Shown here in pieces: positions 8,902 through 18,635 of a stretch of 52,804 nt of DNA. The translations under genes were made by a program, and so were the position numbers. The DNA is taken from contig JANLFX010000013.1 of the NCBI GenBank assembly GCA_024653325.1, positions 1-52,804 on the forward strand, in the 5' to 3' direction. Source of the stretch: Anaerolineae bacterium (GTDB taxonomy: Bacteria > Chloroflexota > Anaerolineae > JACIWR01). Under the pieces are notes generated by a model. It was not told the DNA's origin. It saw only the letters and a program-made list of their open reading frames with translations, and searched no databases. Positions within the stretch are counted from its first letter, which is position 1, and every line of letters starts with the position of its first letter.

Positions 8902-10260
8902 CTATTTATATACCCCATATTCTTTGGTGGAATCAACCATCGCCTTGACATTCTCCGGCTTGGCATGGTCGAAGAACGCCCCATTGCACACGATGAGGCC
9001 CCCGTCCTTGCCCACCGTCTCGATGAGATTCTTGACGTAGTCTCTCACCTCCTGTGGTGTACCCAGGCTCAACATGGAAGAAGGCACGTTGCCGAGGAGA
9101 CAGGCGTTCCGGCCCAAGGTTTTCTTGACCTGCACCATATCCGACTGGTCAACCATCCACAGGGTCTTGCCCTGGGGGATGTCCTGGACAATCTCCAGTC
9201 GCGTATTCCAGAAGCCCTCAAGCGCAGGAAGCGGTACGCACCCGCCCTCAATCAGGCCCAGGATGACCTCTTTAAGGGTCGGCCAGAAGAATTTCTTGAA
9301 CTGCTCATCGGAGAGGAAACCATCAGCACCCTTATGGAGCGGAATGAAGATGAGCGGATTGCCAGTCGCTTGCGCTGAGCCTATCCCCATCTTAATCATG
9401 AGCGGCGTCAGGACCTCCATGGCCTTGAGGAGTTTGTCGGGCCGCCGGTAAATGTCCAGCATAATCCCTTTGGTGCCGCGGAGAGTATCGCCGATGACGT
9501 CGAACGGGGCCTTGGTGAATCCACCCAATATGTTCGGGAAGCCGAACGTGGCTAACGCACCATCGGCCCCACCTATGGCTCCTATCCATTGCAACGCCTC
9601 AGCACCGGCTTTGAAAAGAGCCTGAAAGGTATTCTGAACGGGTGGCAACCCGAAGGGAATGAAGTTGAGGGCAACACCGTACATCTCGAGGATGCCGGGG
9701 AAAAACGGGAGCATCTGAAAGCCCCCCAATGCCCCGAAGACACGCGGCAGGTAGACGTTGATGAAGTAACCCGATGGGTCCTGAATCAGCGCGTCATACT
9801 CCTCTGGCTTCATGTATTCGCCCTCATTGCACTGGTAGCAGTGTTCAGGCGCGACCCCGTGGCCTGGCCAGGAGTAGAGCTTATAGTCCAGGATCTCGAA
9901 AAACTTCCCCGGACCGGGGGCGTATGCACCCCAATGTACATCCGGTTCAAACTCGAGCACGAAATTCTGAAAGACTTCGGCACATTTGCCGTAGTCATAC
10001 ATGGCCTCTTCAACGGTCATCCCGGCAGAGGTCCAGGGGAACATGCTGGGGAACACGGTGACCGGCACCCTGTCCGGAAGCTTCTTCATCTCGATAGCAT
10101 CTTTGAACCTGATGATTCTCTCCTTATACGCCTTCTCGGCCTCCGGACTCTGGAACTGAAGGGCATTCCCCTGAGGATCCTTTGGCGAAAGTTTCCCTTG
10201 CCACAGCGCCTCCAGCTTTTCATCTGGGGATAACTGTTTTCCCATTTTTGTTACCTCCAT
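8902..10260 (-). CDS. Uroporphyrinogen decarboxylase-family methyltransferase (MtaA/MT-like)
   Basis: UroD-fold corrinoid methyltransferase features; context with corrinoid protein. Confidence 0.85.
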   Translation of the reverse strand: MEVTKMGKQLSPDEKLEALWQGKLSPKDPQGNALQFQSPEAEKAYKERIIRFKDAIEMKKLPDRVPVTVFPSMFPWTSAGMTVEEAMYDYGKCAEVFQNFVLEFEPDVHWGAYAPGPGKFFEILDYKLYSWPGHGVAPEHCYQCNEGEYMKPEEYDALIQDPSGYFINVYLPRVFGALGGFQMLPFFPGILEMYGVALNFIPFGLPPVQNTFQALFKAGAEALQWIGAIGGADGALATFGFPNILGGFTKAPFDVIGDTLRGTKGIMLDIYRRPDKLLKAMEVLTPLMIKMGIGSAQATGNPLIFIPLHKGADGFLSDEQFKKFFWPTLKEVILGLIEGGCVPLPALEGFWNTRLEIVQDIPQGKTLWMVDQSDMVQVKKTLGRNACLLGNVPSSMLSLGTPQEVRDYVKNLIETVGKDGGLIVCNGAFFDHAKPENVKAMVDSTKEYGVYK

Positions 10261-10277
10261 TTCTCTGCTGAGAATTC

Positions 10278-10910
10278 TTACTTAGCGCCGACCCATTGCT
10301 TGGCCAGGGATACTCCGGCCATGGCATCTCGCCCGTAGGCATCAGCGCCGGTATATGCCTTTATCTCCTCGTTGACTTGACCACCGCCAATCATGATCTT
10401 GACCCCATCCCGCAGGCCCGCCTCTTTGATGGCATCAACGGTCTCCTTCATAGTGTCAAAAGCCAGGGTCAGGAAACCGCTCAGGCCGACGACCTGGGGC
10501 TGAAAGTCGCGGATGGCCTCCACAAACTTCTGCGGGGGCACATCCACACCCAGGTCCAGGACAGCGAAGCCGTTGACGTCAAGCATAAAGGTGACGATGT
10601 TCTTGCCAATGTCGTGAATGTCCCCCTGGACGGTGCCGATGACCACTTTGCCGTAGCGGGTGACCTCCGGTGCCTTGGCCAACGCTGGCTTGACGATTTC
10701 CGTGATCTGGCCCAGCATCTCACCGGCCAGCATCAATTCGGGCAGGAAATAAGTGCCCTCCTCGTAACGCTGACCGACGACGGCCATGGCCTCCCGGGCC
10801 GCGTCCAGGATTGTCATGGGATCTGAATCGCTTTCCACCATCTCTCTGACTATTCTGAGAGCATCTTCCTCCCTCATGTCAGCGATGGCATTGACCAGTT
10901 CCTTTGACAT
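10278..10910 (-). CDS. Corrinoid (B12)-binding methyltransferase subunit, copy 1
   Basis: Cobalamin-binding DxHxxG in GTVQGDIHDIGKNIV; helical cap domain MREEDALRIVREMVESDSDP. Confidence 0.95.
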   Translation of the reverse strand: MSKELVNAIADMREEDALRIVREMVESDSDPMTILDAAREAMAVVGQRYEEGTYFLPELMLAGEMLGQITEIVKPALAKAPEVTRYGKVVIGTVQGDIHDIGKNIVTFMLDVNGFAVLDLGVDVPPQKFVEAIRDFQPQVVGLSGFLTLAFDTMKETVDAIKEAGLRDGVKIMIGGGQVNEEIKAYTGADAYGRDAMAGVSLAKQWVGAK

Positions 10911-10981
10911 AATATCCTCCTTTCCTTATCAAAAAGAATTATTCGGGGCCACACCGCCCCGTGATGGTCCGTAGAAGTTCG

Positions 10982-11779
10982 TCACTTGCCAAAGACCCCG
11001 GCGCGGTAGGCGCGGGTATAATTGAGACAGTGACGGTCGCGCCCCAGCACCAGCTCGGCTGCTATCAGCACGGCCTTCATCTCGCGGTCCAGTGGGTCAA
11101 TAATCGCGCTGTCCAACCCGGCTTGCAACGCCAGCGTCAGGAAAACTCGATTGATGTACGACCGGGCCGGCAATCCGAAGGAAATGTTGCTCAATCCTAT
11201 GGTCAGGTGCACATTGGGGAATTCGCGGCGGATAGCGTGGATCGTATCCAGGGTGATCAGAGCAGCTTGGGTGTTGGTGGCCAAGGTCATGGCCAGGGGA
11301 TCGACATATACCTTCTCGTCGGGCACGCCGGCGGCACGGGTGGCCTCCATGACCTTATGCACAACCGCCATGCGCTGCTCGCAGGTTTCGGGGATACCCC
11401 GTTCGTCCATGGCCAGAGCGATAACCGGGCAACTGTGCTTGGCTACCAGCGGCAGGATGCCCTCCAGCCGTGACGGCTCGCCGCTGATGGAGTTGATCAT
11501 AGGTGTCTGCTGGACCACCTGGATGGCGGCCGCCAGGGCCTGGGGGTTGGCGCTATCCAGACATAGTGGCACTTTCACCACCGGCTGGATGGTTTCCACC
11601 AGCCAGATCAAATCGTCCGGTTCGCGGTTAGGGTGCGTGCCGGCGTTGACGTCCAACCAGGCAGCACCCGCCTCGGCTTGTCTGATGGCCAGGTCTTGTA
11701 TAAAAGCCGAGTCACGCTCCATAATGGCCTGGGCCACCCGCTTACGCGTGCCATTGATTTTTTCGCCAATAATTTGCAT
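10982..11779 (-). CDS. Pterin-binding methyltetrahydrofolate:corrinoid methyltransferase (MtgA/AcsE-like)
   Basis: MQIIGEKINGTRKRV, WLDVNAGTHPNREPDDLIWLVETIQ, PMINSISGEPSRLEGILPLVAKH, GLSNISFGLPAR. Confidence 0.93.
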   Translation of the reverse strand: MQIIGEKINGTRKRVAQAIMERDSAFIQDLAIRQAEAGAAWLDVNAGTHPNREPDDLIWLVETIQPVVKVPLCLDSANPQALAAAIQVVQQTPMINSISGEPSRLEGILPLVAKHSCPVIALAMDERGIPETCEQRMAVVHKVMEATRAAGVPDEKVYVDPLAMTLATNTQAALITLDTIHAIRREFPNVHLTIGLSNISFGLPARSYINRVFLTLALQAGLDSAIIDPLDREMKAVLIAAELVLGRDRHCLNYTRAYRAGVFGK

Positions 11780-11818
11780 ACACGGCTCCTTTCTCCATAA
11801 ATTTTTTGCAACATCGTC

Positions 11819-12514
11819 TTACGGATTGGTGATGAAATCCTGGTAGGTTATCTTTTCACCGGGGCGAACGACAACAAAATCGCCATCCCACGGGCCGTAA
11901 AGCATCTTTCTGATCAGAGCATTGGAGCCGGGTATCTCTTCATAGCGCAGCCCAAAACGCGCCGCTGTACACCGGCTGTATTCCCGGTAGCGCTCCAATT
12001 CGTACTGGCCAGTGTTGATCAACGCCAGCCGGGTGTAGTTCTTGAGCATCTGGTTCATCAGCCATCTGGCCTTTTCTTCGCCGTACTGTTCCACTAGGCG
12101 ATCGTACTCGGCAAAGGGGCTGTCGCCTACCTCGATCCAACCCTTGGTCAGATAGTAGGTCCCTGGCTCGCGGTGGGCTTGCTGACGGTAAGCTGTCCTT
12201 GACCCTAAAAAAATGGCGATGCAATCGTCTACTTTGGGCACGACCAGGGTGCAATGCGTGGCCTGCAATCCGACCACGGCCATGGAACAGAGACCATAGC
12301 CCAGGAGGATTGTGTCTATCTGGGGGGCGGTGGCATCAATGGCTTCCTGGAGAATGCGCTTGAGTTCCTGGGGATTGATATGCAGGCCAAAGTCCAGTAC
12401 CTGAACTTCCATGCCGGGCGGCAGGTGGGGTCGCATCTCTTCGATAACAGTCGCACAGGCGATCACTTTTGTGCGCGCTGCGTTTCTTGGATCCGATAGT
12501 TTAATATGCGTCAT
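11819..12514 (-). CDS. DUF1638-like protein
   Basis: KVIACATVIEEMRPHLPPGMEVQVLDFGLHINPQELKRILQ; LLGYGLCSMAVVGLQA; upstream ATG candidates also exist. Confidence 0.75.
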   Translation of the reverse strand: MTHIKLSDPRNAARTKVIACATVIEEMRPHLPPGMEVQVLDFGLHINPQELKRILQEAIDATAPQIDTILLGYGLCSMAVVGLQATHCTLVVPKVDDCIAIFLGSRTAYRQQAHREPGTYYLTKGWIEVGDSPFAEYDRLVEQYGEEKARWLMNQMLKNYTRLALINTGQYELERYREYSRCTAARFGLRYEEIPGSNALIRKMLYGPWDGDFVVVRPGEKITYQDFITNP

Positions 12515-12540
12515 AGTAAGTATATTATACAATTATATAT

Positions 12541-12597
12541 GGAAGTTGTCAAATCTGCACGTTTATTTATTTGACAATTCCAATGAGATATTATACA
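12541..12597 (+). promoter_or_regulatory. Candidate divergent promoter/operator: inverted repeat TTGTCAAAT...ATTTGACAA overlapping a TTGACA -35
   Basis: Arms 12546-12554 and 12569-12577; TTGACA 12571-12576 with TATACA 12592-12597. Confidence 0.5.
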
Positions 12598-12629
12598 CTG
12601 ATATAGAGAAGTCATTTGAGGTACAACCC

Positions 12630-13397
12630 TTGATAGACGAAGCAAACGATACCATTGATCGCGATTCATACGAACCGGCTTACGCCCAATTGGTGCGCAT
12701 CCTGCGACGGCAGATCGCCACCGGTGTCTTTCGCCCTGGCGACCGCCTCCCCTCCGAGGCCCAGCTCTGTGAACGTTATGGCGTCAGCCCGATGACCGTG
12801 CGCCGCGTCATCAACATCCTGGCTGACCAGGGGGTGGTGGTGGCCGAACAGGGACGAGGTACCTTTGTCAAGCCCTTAGAGCTGGGCACCGCCATTTTTG
12901 ATCTGGACAGGCTACAGCAGCTCTTCCGCGACGAAAGCCAGTCCCAGGTAAAGCTTTTGGAGGTACGCATCGTCCCCGCCACCGAACGCACTGCCCGCAA
13001 GCTGGCCATCGAGGTCGGAGAGCGGACTATTTTCATCCGGCGGCTGATCTTTCAGGGTGAGAACCCCATGCTTTTGCACCGCGAATACGTGCTATACGAC
13101 CCCACCCGCCCCATTATCGAGGCCGAGATGGAAGTTACCTCCCTGCGCGGCCTGTTTATGGGCGGCAACGAGTCAGCCTTGAAATGGGGCGATCTGGCCA
13201 TTGATGCTACCGTGTTGACCGACGATGAGGCTACCCTGCTTCACTCAGAAGTGGGCGCTGCTGCCTTTCGCCTGGAGCACATTTTTTATGACTTTGACAA
13301 CCGACCGGTCAGTTGGGGGTGGTTCATCTGTCCTGGTGACCGTTTGCGTTTTACCGCCAAGGTTGGCATTCACGATCAGGAGACAAACAACCCATGA
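12630..13397 (+). CDS. GntR-family (HutC/UTRA) transcriptional regulator
   Basis: wHTH YAQLVRILRRQIATGVFRPGDRLPSEAQLCERYGVSPMTVRRVINILADQGVVVAEQGRGTFV plus UTRA region; TTG start at 12630 proposed. Confidence 0.9.
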   Translation: MIDEANDTIDRDSYEPAYAQLVRILRRQIATGVFRPGDRLPSEAQLCERYGVSPMTVRRVINILADQGVVVAEQGRGTFVKPLELGTAIFDLDRLQQLFRDESQSQVKLLEVRIVPATERTARKLAIEVGERTIFIRRLIFQGENPMLLHREYVLYDPTRPIIEAEMEVTSLRGLFMGGNESALKWGDLAIDATVLTDDEATLLHSEVGAAAFRLEHIFYDFDNRPVSWGWFICPGDRLRFTAKVGIHDQETNNP

Positions 13398-14047
13398 CCG
13401 ATTCAGATACTAATGTGGAACTGATTACGGCTATCGCTGATCTCAAGGAGCAGGCTGCCCTGGCCCTCGTTGAAAAGCGATTGGCTGGTGGGGAAGACCC
13501 ATTGCTCATCATTAAAGACTGCCAGGAGGGGTTGCGCCGGGTGGGCCTTCGCTACGAGCGAAATGAATATTTCCTGGCTGGTTTGATTATGGGCGGTGAG
13601 ATCTTTCGCCAGGTGATGGAACTGGTCCAGCCCGTTGTGGAGCGTCAGGTCTCGGGTCAGGCTTCGGGACGCATTCTCCTGGGCACGGTCGCGGGCGATA
13701 TTCACGACCTGGGCAAGAACATCGTCAACATGCTGTTGAGTTGTCACAACTTTGCTGTCTATGACCTGGGTGTGAATGTGTCGCCCACGACCTTCGCCGA
13801 GCAGGCTGCCCAGGTACACCCTCACCTGATTGGCCTCTCCGGCCTGTTGACCAGTTCTTATCAGGCCATGCACGAGACGGTGGCCCTGCTGCGCGCTCAG
13901 GGATACCACGGGCCGATCGTCATCGGCGGGGGGCAACTCAGCGAGGAAGTATGTCGGTATGTGGGGGCCGATGACTGGACCACCGATGCAGTGACTGGCG
14001 TGGAACTGTGTCAGCGATTGGTGGCAGGGCGGGGGCGAGAGAAATAG
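13394..14047 (+). CDS. Corrinoid (B12)-binding protein, copy 2
   Basis: GTVAGDIHDLGKNIVNMLL; ATGA overlap with the GntR stop. Confidence 0.93.
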   Translation: MTDSDTNVELITAIADLKEQAALALVEKRLAGGEDPLLIIKDCQEGLRRVGLRYERNEYFLAGLIMGGEIFRQVMELVQPVVERQVSGQASGRILLGTVAGDIHDLGKNIVNMLLSCHNFAVYDLGVNVSPTTFAEQAAQVHPHLIGLSGLLTSSYQAMHETVALLRAQGYHGPIVIGGGQLSEEVCRYVGADDWTTDAVTGVELCQRLVAGRGREK

Positions 14048-14123
14048 CGCAGCTTGGCCCTTCAGTTACACCCATGCTGTCTTCCCCTCTTCCCTCCCTC
14101 CAACTTGCAATCCACAGATGTTC

Positions 14124-14152
14124 TTGACATTTCCATATCAATGAGATACAAT
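14124..14152 (+). promoter_or_regulatory. Sigma70-like promoter TTGACA-17-TACAAT
   Basis: Direct reading, upstream of PiT gene. Confidence 0.65.
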
Positions 14153-14253
14153 GTTCGGCAGGTATCTCCTGCCGGACGATTATGCGGACCGCCTGGAGCG
14201 CTGTCCGCTTTGTCGTTTTTATCGGACGAGACCTCGGTTGGCGGAGGTGAGTT

Positions 14254-15249
14254 TTGACCCCCTCGTTATTAATCACCGTCTTAATCGTCGTGGCCCTGAT
14301 TTTCGATTTTCTCAACGGGTTTCACGACTCTGCTAACATTGTGTCTACCATGATCTCTTCGCGGGCCATGCGTCCGCGCTCGGCATTATTGCTCAGCGCG
14401 GCGGCGGAATTCTGTGGCCCCTTTCTTTTCGGCGTGGCAGTGGCGACGACCCTTGGTCACGAGGTCCTCGTTGGTCAGGCGGTGACCATGTCGGTGATTT
14501 TATCTGCTTTGGGTAGTGCCATCGTGTGGAACCTCGTTACCTGGTTGCTGGGCATTCCTTCCAGTTCGTCGCACGCGCTCATCGGCGGGTTGGTTGGCGC
14601 CGCCGTGTTGGGTTTCGGTTTTGAGGCCATTTTGGTTGGTGGCCTGTTAAAAGTGTTGGCCGCCCTGTTGCTCTCCCCGCTTTTCGGATTGTCGTCCGGC
14701 TATCTTTTTATGAAACTGGTTTTATTTGTGGCCAGAGGGGCCTCCCCACGGATCAACTGGCTGTTCAAGCGAGCTCAGGTGCTGACTTCGTTGGCCTTGG
14801 CCTTGAGCCACGGTTCTAACGACGCGCAGAAGACAATGGGTGTCATCACCATGGGCCTGGTAGCGACAGGGTATTTGTCCACTTTTGCCGTGCCCTGGTG
14901 GGTCGTGCTCGTGTGTGCGGGAGCAATCTCCCTGGGCACGATGCTGGGCGGATGGCGGATCATCCGCACTCTGGGCGGCAAGTTCTATAAGATCCGACCA
15001 GTACACGGTTTTTCAACGCAGGTAGCCTCTGCCGCTGTTATTTTGGGCGCAGCATTGCTGGGTGGACCGGTGAGCACCACGCAGGTAATAAGTTCGGCCA
15101 TCATGGGGGTGGGGGCGGCAGAACGCATTTCTAAGGTGCGCTGGCAGGTAGCGGGCGAGATTGTCATGGCCTGGATATTGACTATACCAGCCACGGCGTT
15201 GATGTCCGCCATCTTGTATTGGCTAATTCCCAGTCTGGGGCACGTTTAG
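14254..15249 (+). CDS. PiT-family inorganic phosphate transporter
   Basis: FDFLNGFHDSANIVSTMISSRAM, GIPSSSSHALIGGLVGA, SHGSNDAQKTMGVI, signature duplicated motif; TTG start after GGAGG. Confidence 0.95.
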   Translation: MTPSLLITVLIVVALIFDFLNGFHDSANIVSTMISSRAMRPRSALLLSAAAEFCGPFLFGVAVATTLGHEVLVGQAVTMSVILSALGSAIVWNLVTWLLGIPSSSSHALIGGLVGAAVLGFGFEAILVGGLLKVLAALLLSPLFGLSSGYLFMKLVLFVARGASPRINWLFKRAQVLTSLALALSHGSNDAQKTMGVITMGLVATGYLSTFAVPWWVVLVCAGAISLGTMLGGWRIIRTLGGKFYKIRPVHGFSTQVASAAVILGAALLGGPVSTTQVISSAIMGVGAAERISKVRWQVAGEIVMAWILTIPATALMSAILYWLIPSLGHV

Positions 15250-15258
15250 GAGCGAGCG

Positions 15259-15885
15259 ATGGGTCTGCGAGACTTTTTCAAACCACGTCAAGATAAATTT
15301 CTGCAACTGATCATTGACCAGGCAGCCAAGACTCTGGAGGGCATGGAAGCCCTGGATGAGTTCATGAAGGATCCCACCGAAGAGAAAGCCAGGGTAGTGC
15401 GCAAAGCCGAAAAGGAAGCCGACGAACTGCGTCGTATCCTGATTGACGAACTGAACCGCACCTTCGTCACCCCGATTGACCGCGAGGATATCTTCGCCCT
15501 ATCGCGAGCCGTGGACGACGTCATAGATTATGCCAACACCACCGTAGAGGAAATGAGCATCCTGGGGGTGCAGCCCACTCCTTACTTGCGTCGTATGGTC
15601 TCGCTGTTGGAGGATGCAGCCGCCGAATTGCACATGGCAATGCTGAGGCTGAAAGGGCACCCTGGCGTGGCCAACGAGCACGCCATGCGAGCTAAGGCGC
15701 TGGAGAACCGGGTGGAAGCCGTTTACCGCGAGGCGCTGGCCGACTTGTTCAACGGACCAGAGGACGTGCATCACATTGTGCAGATGCTCAAATTGCGGGA
15801 GATATACCGGCACTTGAGCAATTGCGCCGACCGGGGCGACGAAGCGGCCAATATCATCTCCGACATCGTGGTGAAAATGACATAA
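15259..15885 (+). CDS. DUF47 (PhoU-like) phosphate transport regulator
   Basis: RTFVTPIDREDIFALSRAVDDVIDYAN motif; next to PiT. Confidence 0.93.
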   Translation: MGLRDFFKPRQDKFLQLIIDQAAKTLEGMEALDEFMKDPTEEKARVVRKAEKEADELRRILIDELNRTFVTPIDREDIFALSRAVDDVIDYANTTVEEMSILGVQPTPYLRRMVSLLEDAAAELHMAMLRLKGHPGVANEHAMRAKALENRVEAVYREALADLFNGPEDVHHIVQMLKLREIYRHLSNCADRGDEAANIISDIVVKMT

Positions 15886-15957
15886 CGCAGCAAAGTCAGC
15901 GAGTTCAGCGAGAGCTCGCCAATTCGCTGATTCGCCGGGTAGAGGAAAGAGTTTTCT

Positions 15958-17898
15958 ATGGTGGTCGCAGAGATTGGTCACTGGTCGCTGGTGCTGGTTC
16001 TGATAGCGACGCTGGGTGCAGCCGTGGCTTTTATTGTGGGAGCAGGGCGCAGCACCAGGTTGCTGGCCGGAGCGGGCAAAGCGCTCATCGCTTCTTGGGT
16101 ATTGATTACCCTGGCTATAGTTATTTTGACTTACGCGCTGCTGGCCCGCCAATTCCCAATCAAGTACGTGTACGAGCACACTTCAATCACCTTGCCCCTG
16201 GTTTACACTCTCTCGGCCTTGTGGGCCGGACAGGAGGGTTCACTGCTCTTGTGGCTGTGGCTGGTCGCGGGGTTCACGCTGGTGGCGGCCCGGCGCAGGG
16301 CAGGGCTGACCGGTTTGCATCCCTATGCCCTGGCTGTGCTTTCCATCATTCAGGCGTTCTTCGCTGCCGTTCTGGTATTCGAGTCTAACCCCTTTACCCT
16401 GTTGCCAGAAACTCCCTCGGACGGCTTCGGGCTGAATCCCCTGCTCCAAAATGTGGGCATGGTCGTCCACCCCCCGCTGATTTTCATTGGCTATGCGGCG
16501 TTCGCCGTGCCCTTTGCTCTGTCCGTGGCCAACCTGATCGCCGGCTGTCTGGATAGTGGTTGGTTGCGCAGCGCGCGTCAGTGGGGTTTGTTTGCCTGGG
16601 GCGCGTTGGGAGCGGGTATTCTCGTTGGCGCGTGGTGGGCCTATCGGGAATTAGGCTGGGGCGGCTATTGGTCCTGGGACCCGGTGGAGAATGCCTCGTT
16701 GATCCCCTGGCTGACCGGCACGGCCAGGCTCCATGCGACGATGGCTGAGGAGCAACGGGGGGTATTCAGGGCGTGGAACGTCGCCCTGGTCACCGCCACT
16801 TTTCTGTTATGTCTGTTCGCTACTCTGGTTACCCGTAGCGGGTTCATCCAGTCGGTGCACGCTTTCGGCCGCTCCCGCATCGGCTATTATTTTCTGGGAT
16901 TCATTGCCGTCTGGCTGTTGCTGGTGGTCATTCTTGCCGTTCTCCGTCGCCGTGAACTGTCCAGCCGGCATGAGTTGCGCGACTTGTTTTCCCGTGAAAG
17001 TGGGTTGCTGTTGAGCAATCTGCTGTTGGTGGGCGTGGCCCTGGCCGTGCTGCTGGGCACGCTGTTCCCCGCCCTCATGGAGATCGTACACGGCACGCAA
17101 GCGGCGTTAGAGCAGGCTTTCTACGAGCGGGTAATAAGCCCGCTGGCTCTGACTGTCATTGTTCTCATGGGGGTATGTCCGTGGCTGGTCTGGGGCCGAA
17201 CCCAACCCGAGATCCTGAGCCGTAAATTGGTCGGGCCGGCCGGTGTTGCCCTCCTGGTTACTGTTGGCCTAGTCATCGGCGGGGTACGCCGTGTTTTCGC
17301 CGTGGTCTCGTTCGGTGTATGCGCCTTCGTCGCCATATCCATCCTGAGCGAGTTTGCGCGCGGATTCACCATCAGACGACAAAGCGGGGAAAATCCTACC
17401 CAGGCCTTGGTCAGGTTGTTCGGCAAAGCCCGCCACCGATACGGTGGTTATCTGGTGCATCTGTCTATCGTGCTCATCTCTATCGGGATCACCGGCTCGT
17501 CGGTTTACAAGGTTGAGCGGCTGGTGGCTCTTGACTGGGGAGAGGCGGTCACCGTCGGCGGCTACACTTTGACCTACGAGGGCCTCCAATTCGAGACTTT
17601 ACCTGACAAGGAGCTGGCCCGGGCGACTCTGCGTGTGAGCGGTCACCAGCGGGTTGTGCTGTCCCCAGAGCTTAACTATTATCACAACATGAAACAGCAA
17701 GTCTCCGAGGTGGCTGTGCTGAGCTCGCTAAAGGAGGACCTGTACGTTGCTCTCGTGGGGTGGGATAATTATGGGGAACTGGCATCTTTCCTGATTCTGG
17801 TTAATCCATTGGTGACGTGGCTGTGGATTGGGGGAGGGTTGATGATATCGGGCACGATAATCGCCCTTTGGCCGAAAACAGCCGGAGGCCAGCGATGA
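15958..17898 (+). CDS. ccmF: Cytochrome c biogenesis heme lyase, CcmF/CcsA family
   Basis: WGGYWSWDPVENASLIPWL tryptophan-rich motif, multi-TM. Confidence 0.93.
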   Translation: MVVAEIGHWSLVLVLIATLGAAVAFIVGAGRSTRLLAGAGKALIASWVLITLAIVILTYALLARQFPIKYVYEHTSITLPLVYTLSALWAGQEGSLLLWLWLVAGFTLVAARRRAGLTGLHPYALAVLSIIQAFFAAVLVFESNPFTLLPETPSDGFGLNPLLQNVGMVVHPPLIFIGYAAFAVPFALSVANLIAGCLDSGWLRSARQWGLFAWGALGAGILVGAWWAYRELGWGGYWSWDPVENASLIPWLTGTARLHATMAEEQRGVFRAWNVALVTATFLLCLFATLVTRSGFIQSVHAFGRSRIGYYFLGFIAVWLLLVVILAVLRRRELSSRHELRDLFSRESGLLLSNLLLVGVALAVLLGTLFPALMEIVHGTQAALEQAFYERVISPLALTVIVLMGVCPWLVWGRTQPEILSRKLVGPAGVALLVTVGLVIGGVRRVFAVVSFGVCAFVAISILSEFARGFTIRRQSGENPTQALVRLFGKARHRYGGYLVHLSIVLISIGITGSSVYKVERLVALDWGEAVTVGGYTLTYEGLQFETLPDKELARATLRVSGHQRVVLSPELNYYHNMKQQVSEVAVLSSLKEDLYVALVGWDNYGELASFLILVNPLVTWLWIGGGLMISGTIIALWPKTAGGQR

Positions 17899-18596
17899 TC
17901 AGGGTGCGGGGACTGGTCAAGACTTTCGGAAACACGGTCGCTTTACAGGATGTGGATTTGGACGTGGCTGAGGGGGAGTTTCTGACCGTGGTGGGCGCCA
18001 ATGGCGCGGGCAAGACTACCCTCATCCGCGTGCTGGCCACGCTCAGCAGATCGACGGCCGGGGAGGTGCGCATCGGTGGATTGGACCCGGCCCGAGACGC
18101 AATAACCATTCGCCGCCGGATCGGGGTGGTCTCACACCAGCCGCTGCTCTATGGCGACCTGAGTGCCGTTGAGAACCTGACCTTCTACGGGAGGATGTAT
18201 GACGTGCCTGCCCTTCCATGCCGCATCGGGGAGCTGCTGGATCTGGTGGGCCTGAGCGCCCGCAGAAACGATGCGGTACGTACTTTCTCGCAGGGTATGC
18301 GCCAGCGACTGGCCATTGCCCGCGCCTTTCTGCACGATCCGGCCATTCTTTTACTGGATGAACCTTTCAGCGGTTTGGATCAACAGGCTACGGCGATGCT
18401 GGGGCAAATGCTGGGGAATCCCGGCCCTGGCAGGGAACGCACGGTGGTGGTGACCACCCACGACCTGGAGCGTGGGCTGGGCATGGGCGACCGACTGGCC
18501 GTCCTGGCCCGTGGCCAGATTGTGTACCAGGCCTGCCGTGATGAGCTGGACCTGGCACGTCTGCGCGCCATTTATCAGTCCGTTTCCACCCTCTGA
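17895..18596 (+). CDS. ccmA: Heme exporter ABC ATP-binding protein CcmA
   Basis: Walker A GANGAGKTTL, signature FSQGMRQRLAIARAFLHDPAILLLDEPFSGLD; ATGA overlap with ccmF. Confidence 0.9.
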   Translation: MIRVRGLVKTFGNTVALQDVDLDVAEGEFLTVVGANGAGKTTLIRVLATLSRSTAGEVRIGGLDPARDAITIRRRIGVVSHQPLLYGDLSAVENLTFYGRMYDVPALPCRIGELLDLVGLSARRNDAVRTFSQGMRQRLAIARAFLHDPAILLLDEPFSGLDQQATAMLGQMLGNPGPGRERTVVVTTHDLERGLGMGDRLAVLARGQIVYQACRDELDLARLRAIYQSVSTL

Positions 18597-18635
18597 CCAT
18601 CGTTCCTTTATCCGCCATCTGCCATTCGCTATACC

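Noticed and set aside
8902-10260. Pyrrolysine or other recoding in the methyltransferase genes
   Set aside because: The methyltransferase is a UroD-type protein with an uninterrupted frame, not an MttB-type gene with in-frame TAG
5878-12532. Cobalamin riboswitch upstream of corrinoid genes
   Set aside because: No B12-box-like sequence (GCCACTG) with supporting structure was recognised by eye in the leaders; an Infernal search would settle this
14151-14336. Possible Cys-containing leader peptide (MFGRYLLPDDYADRLERCPLC...) before the PiT gene
   Set aside because: Its ATG falls within or at the -10 box of the TTGACA-17-TACAAT promoter, so it is unlikely to be in the transcript
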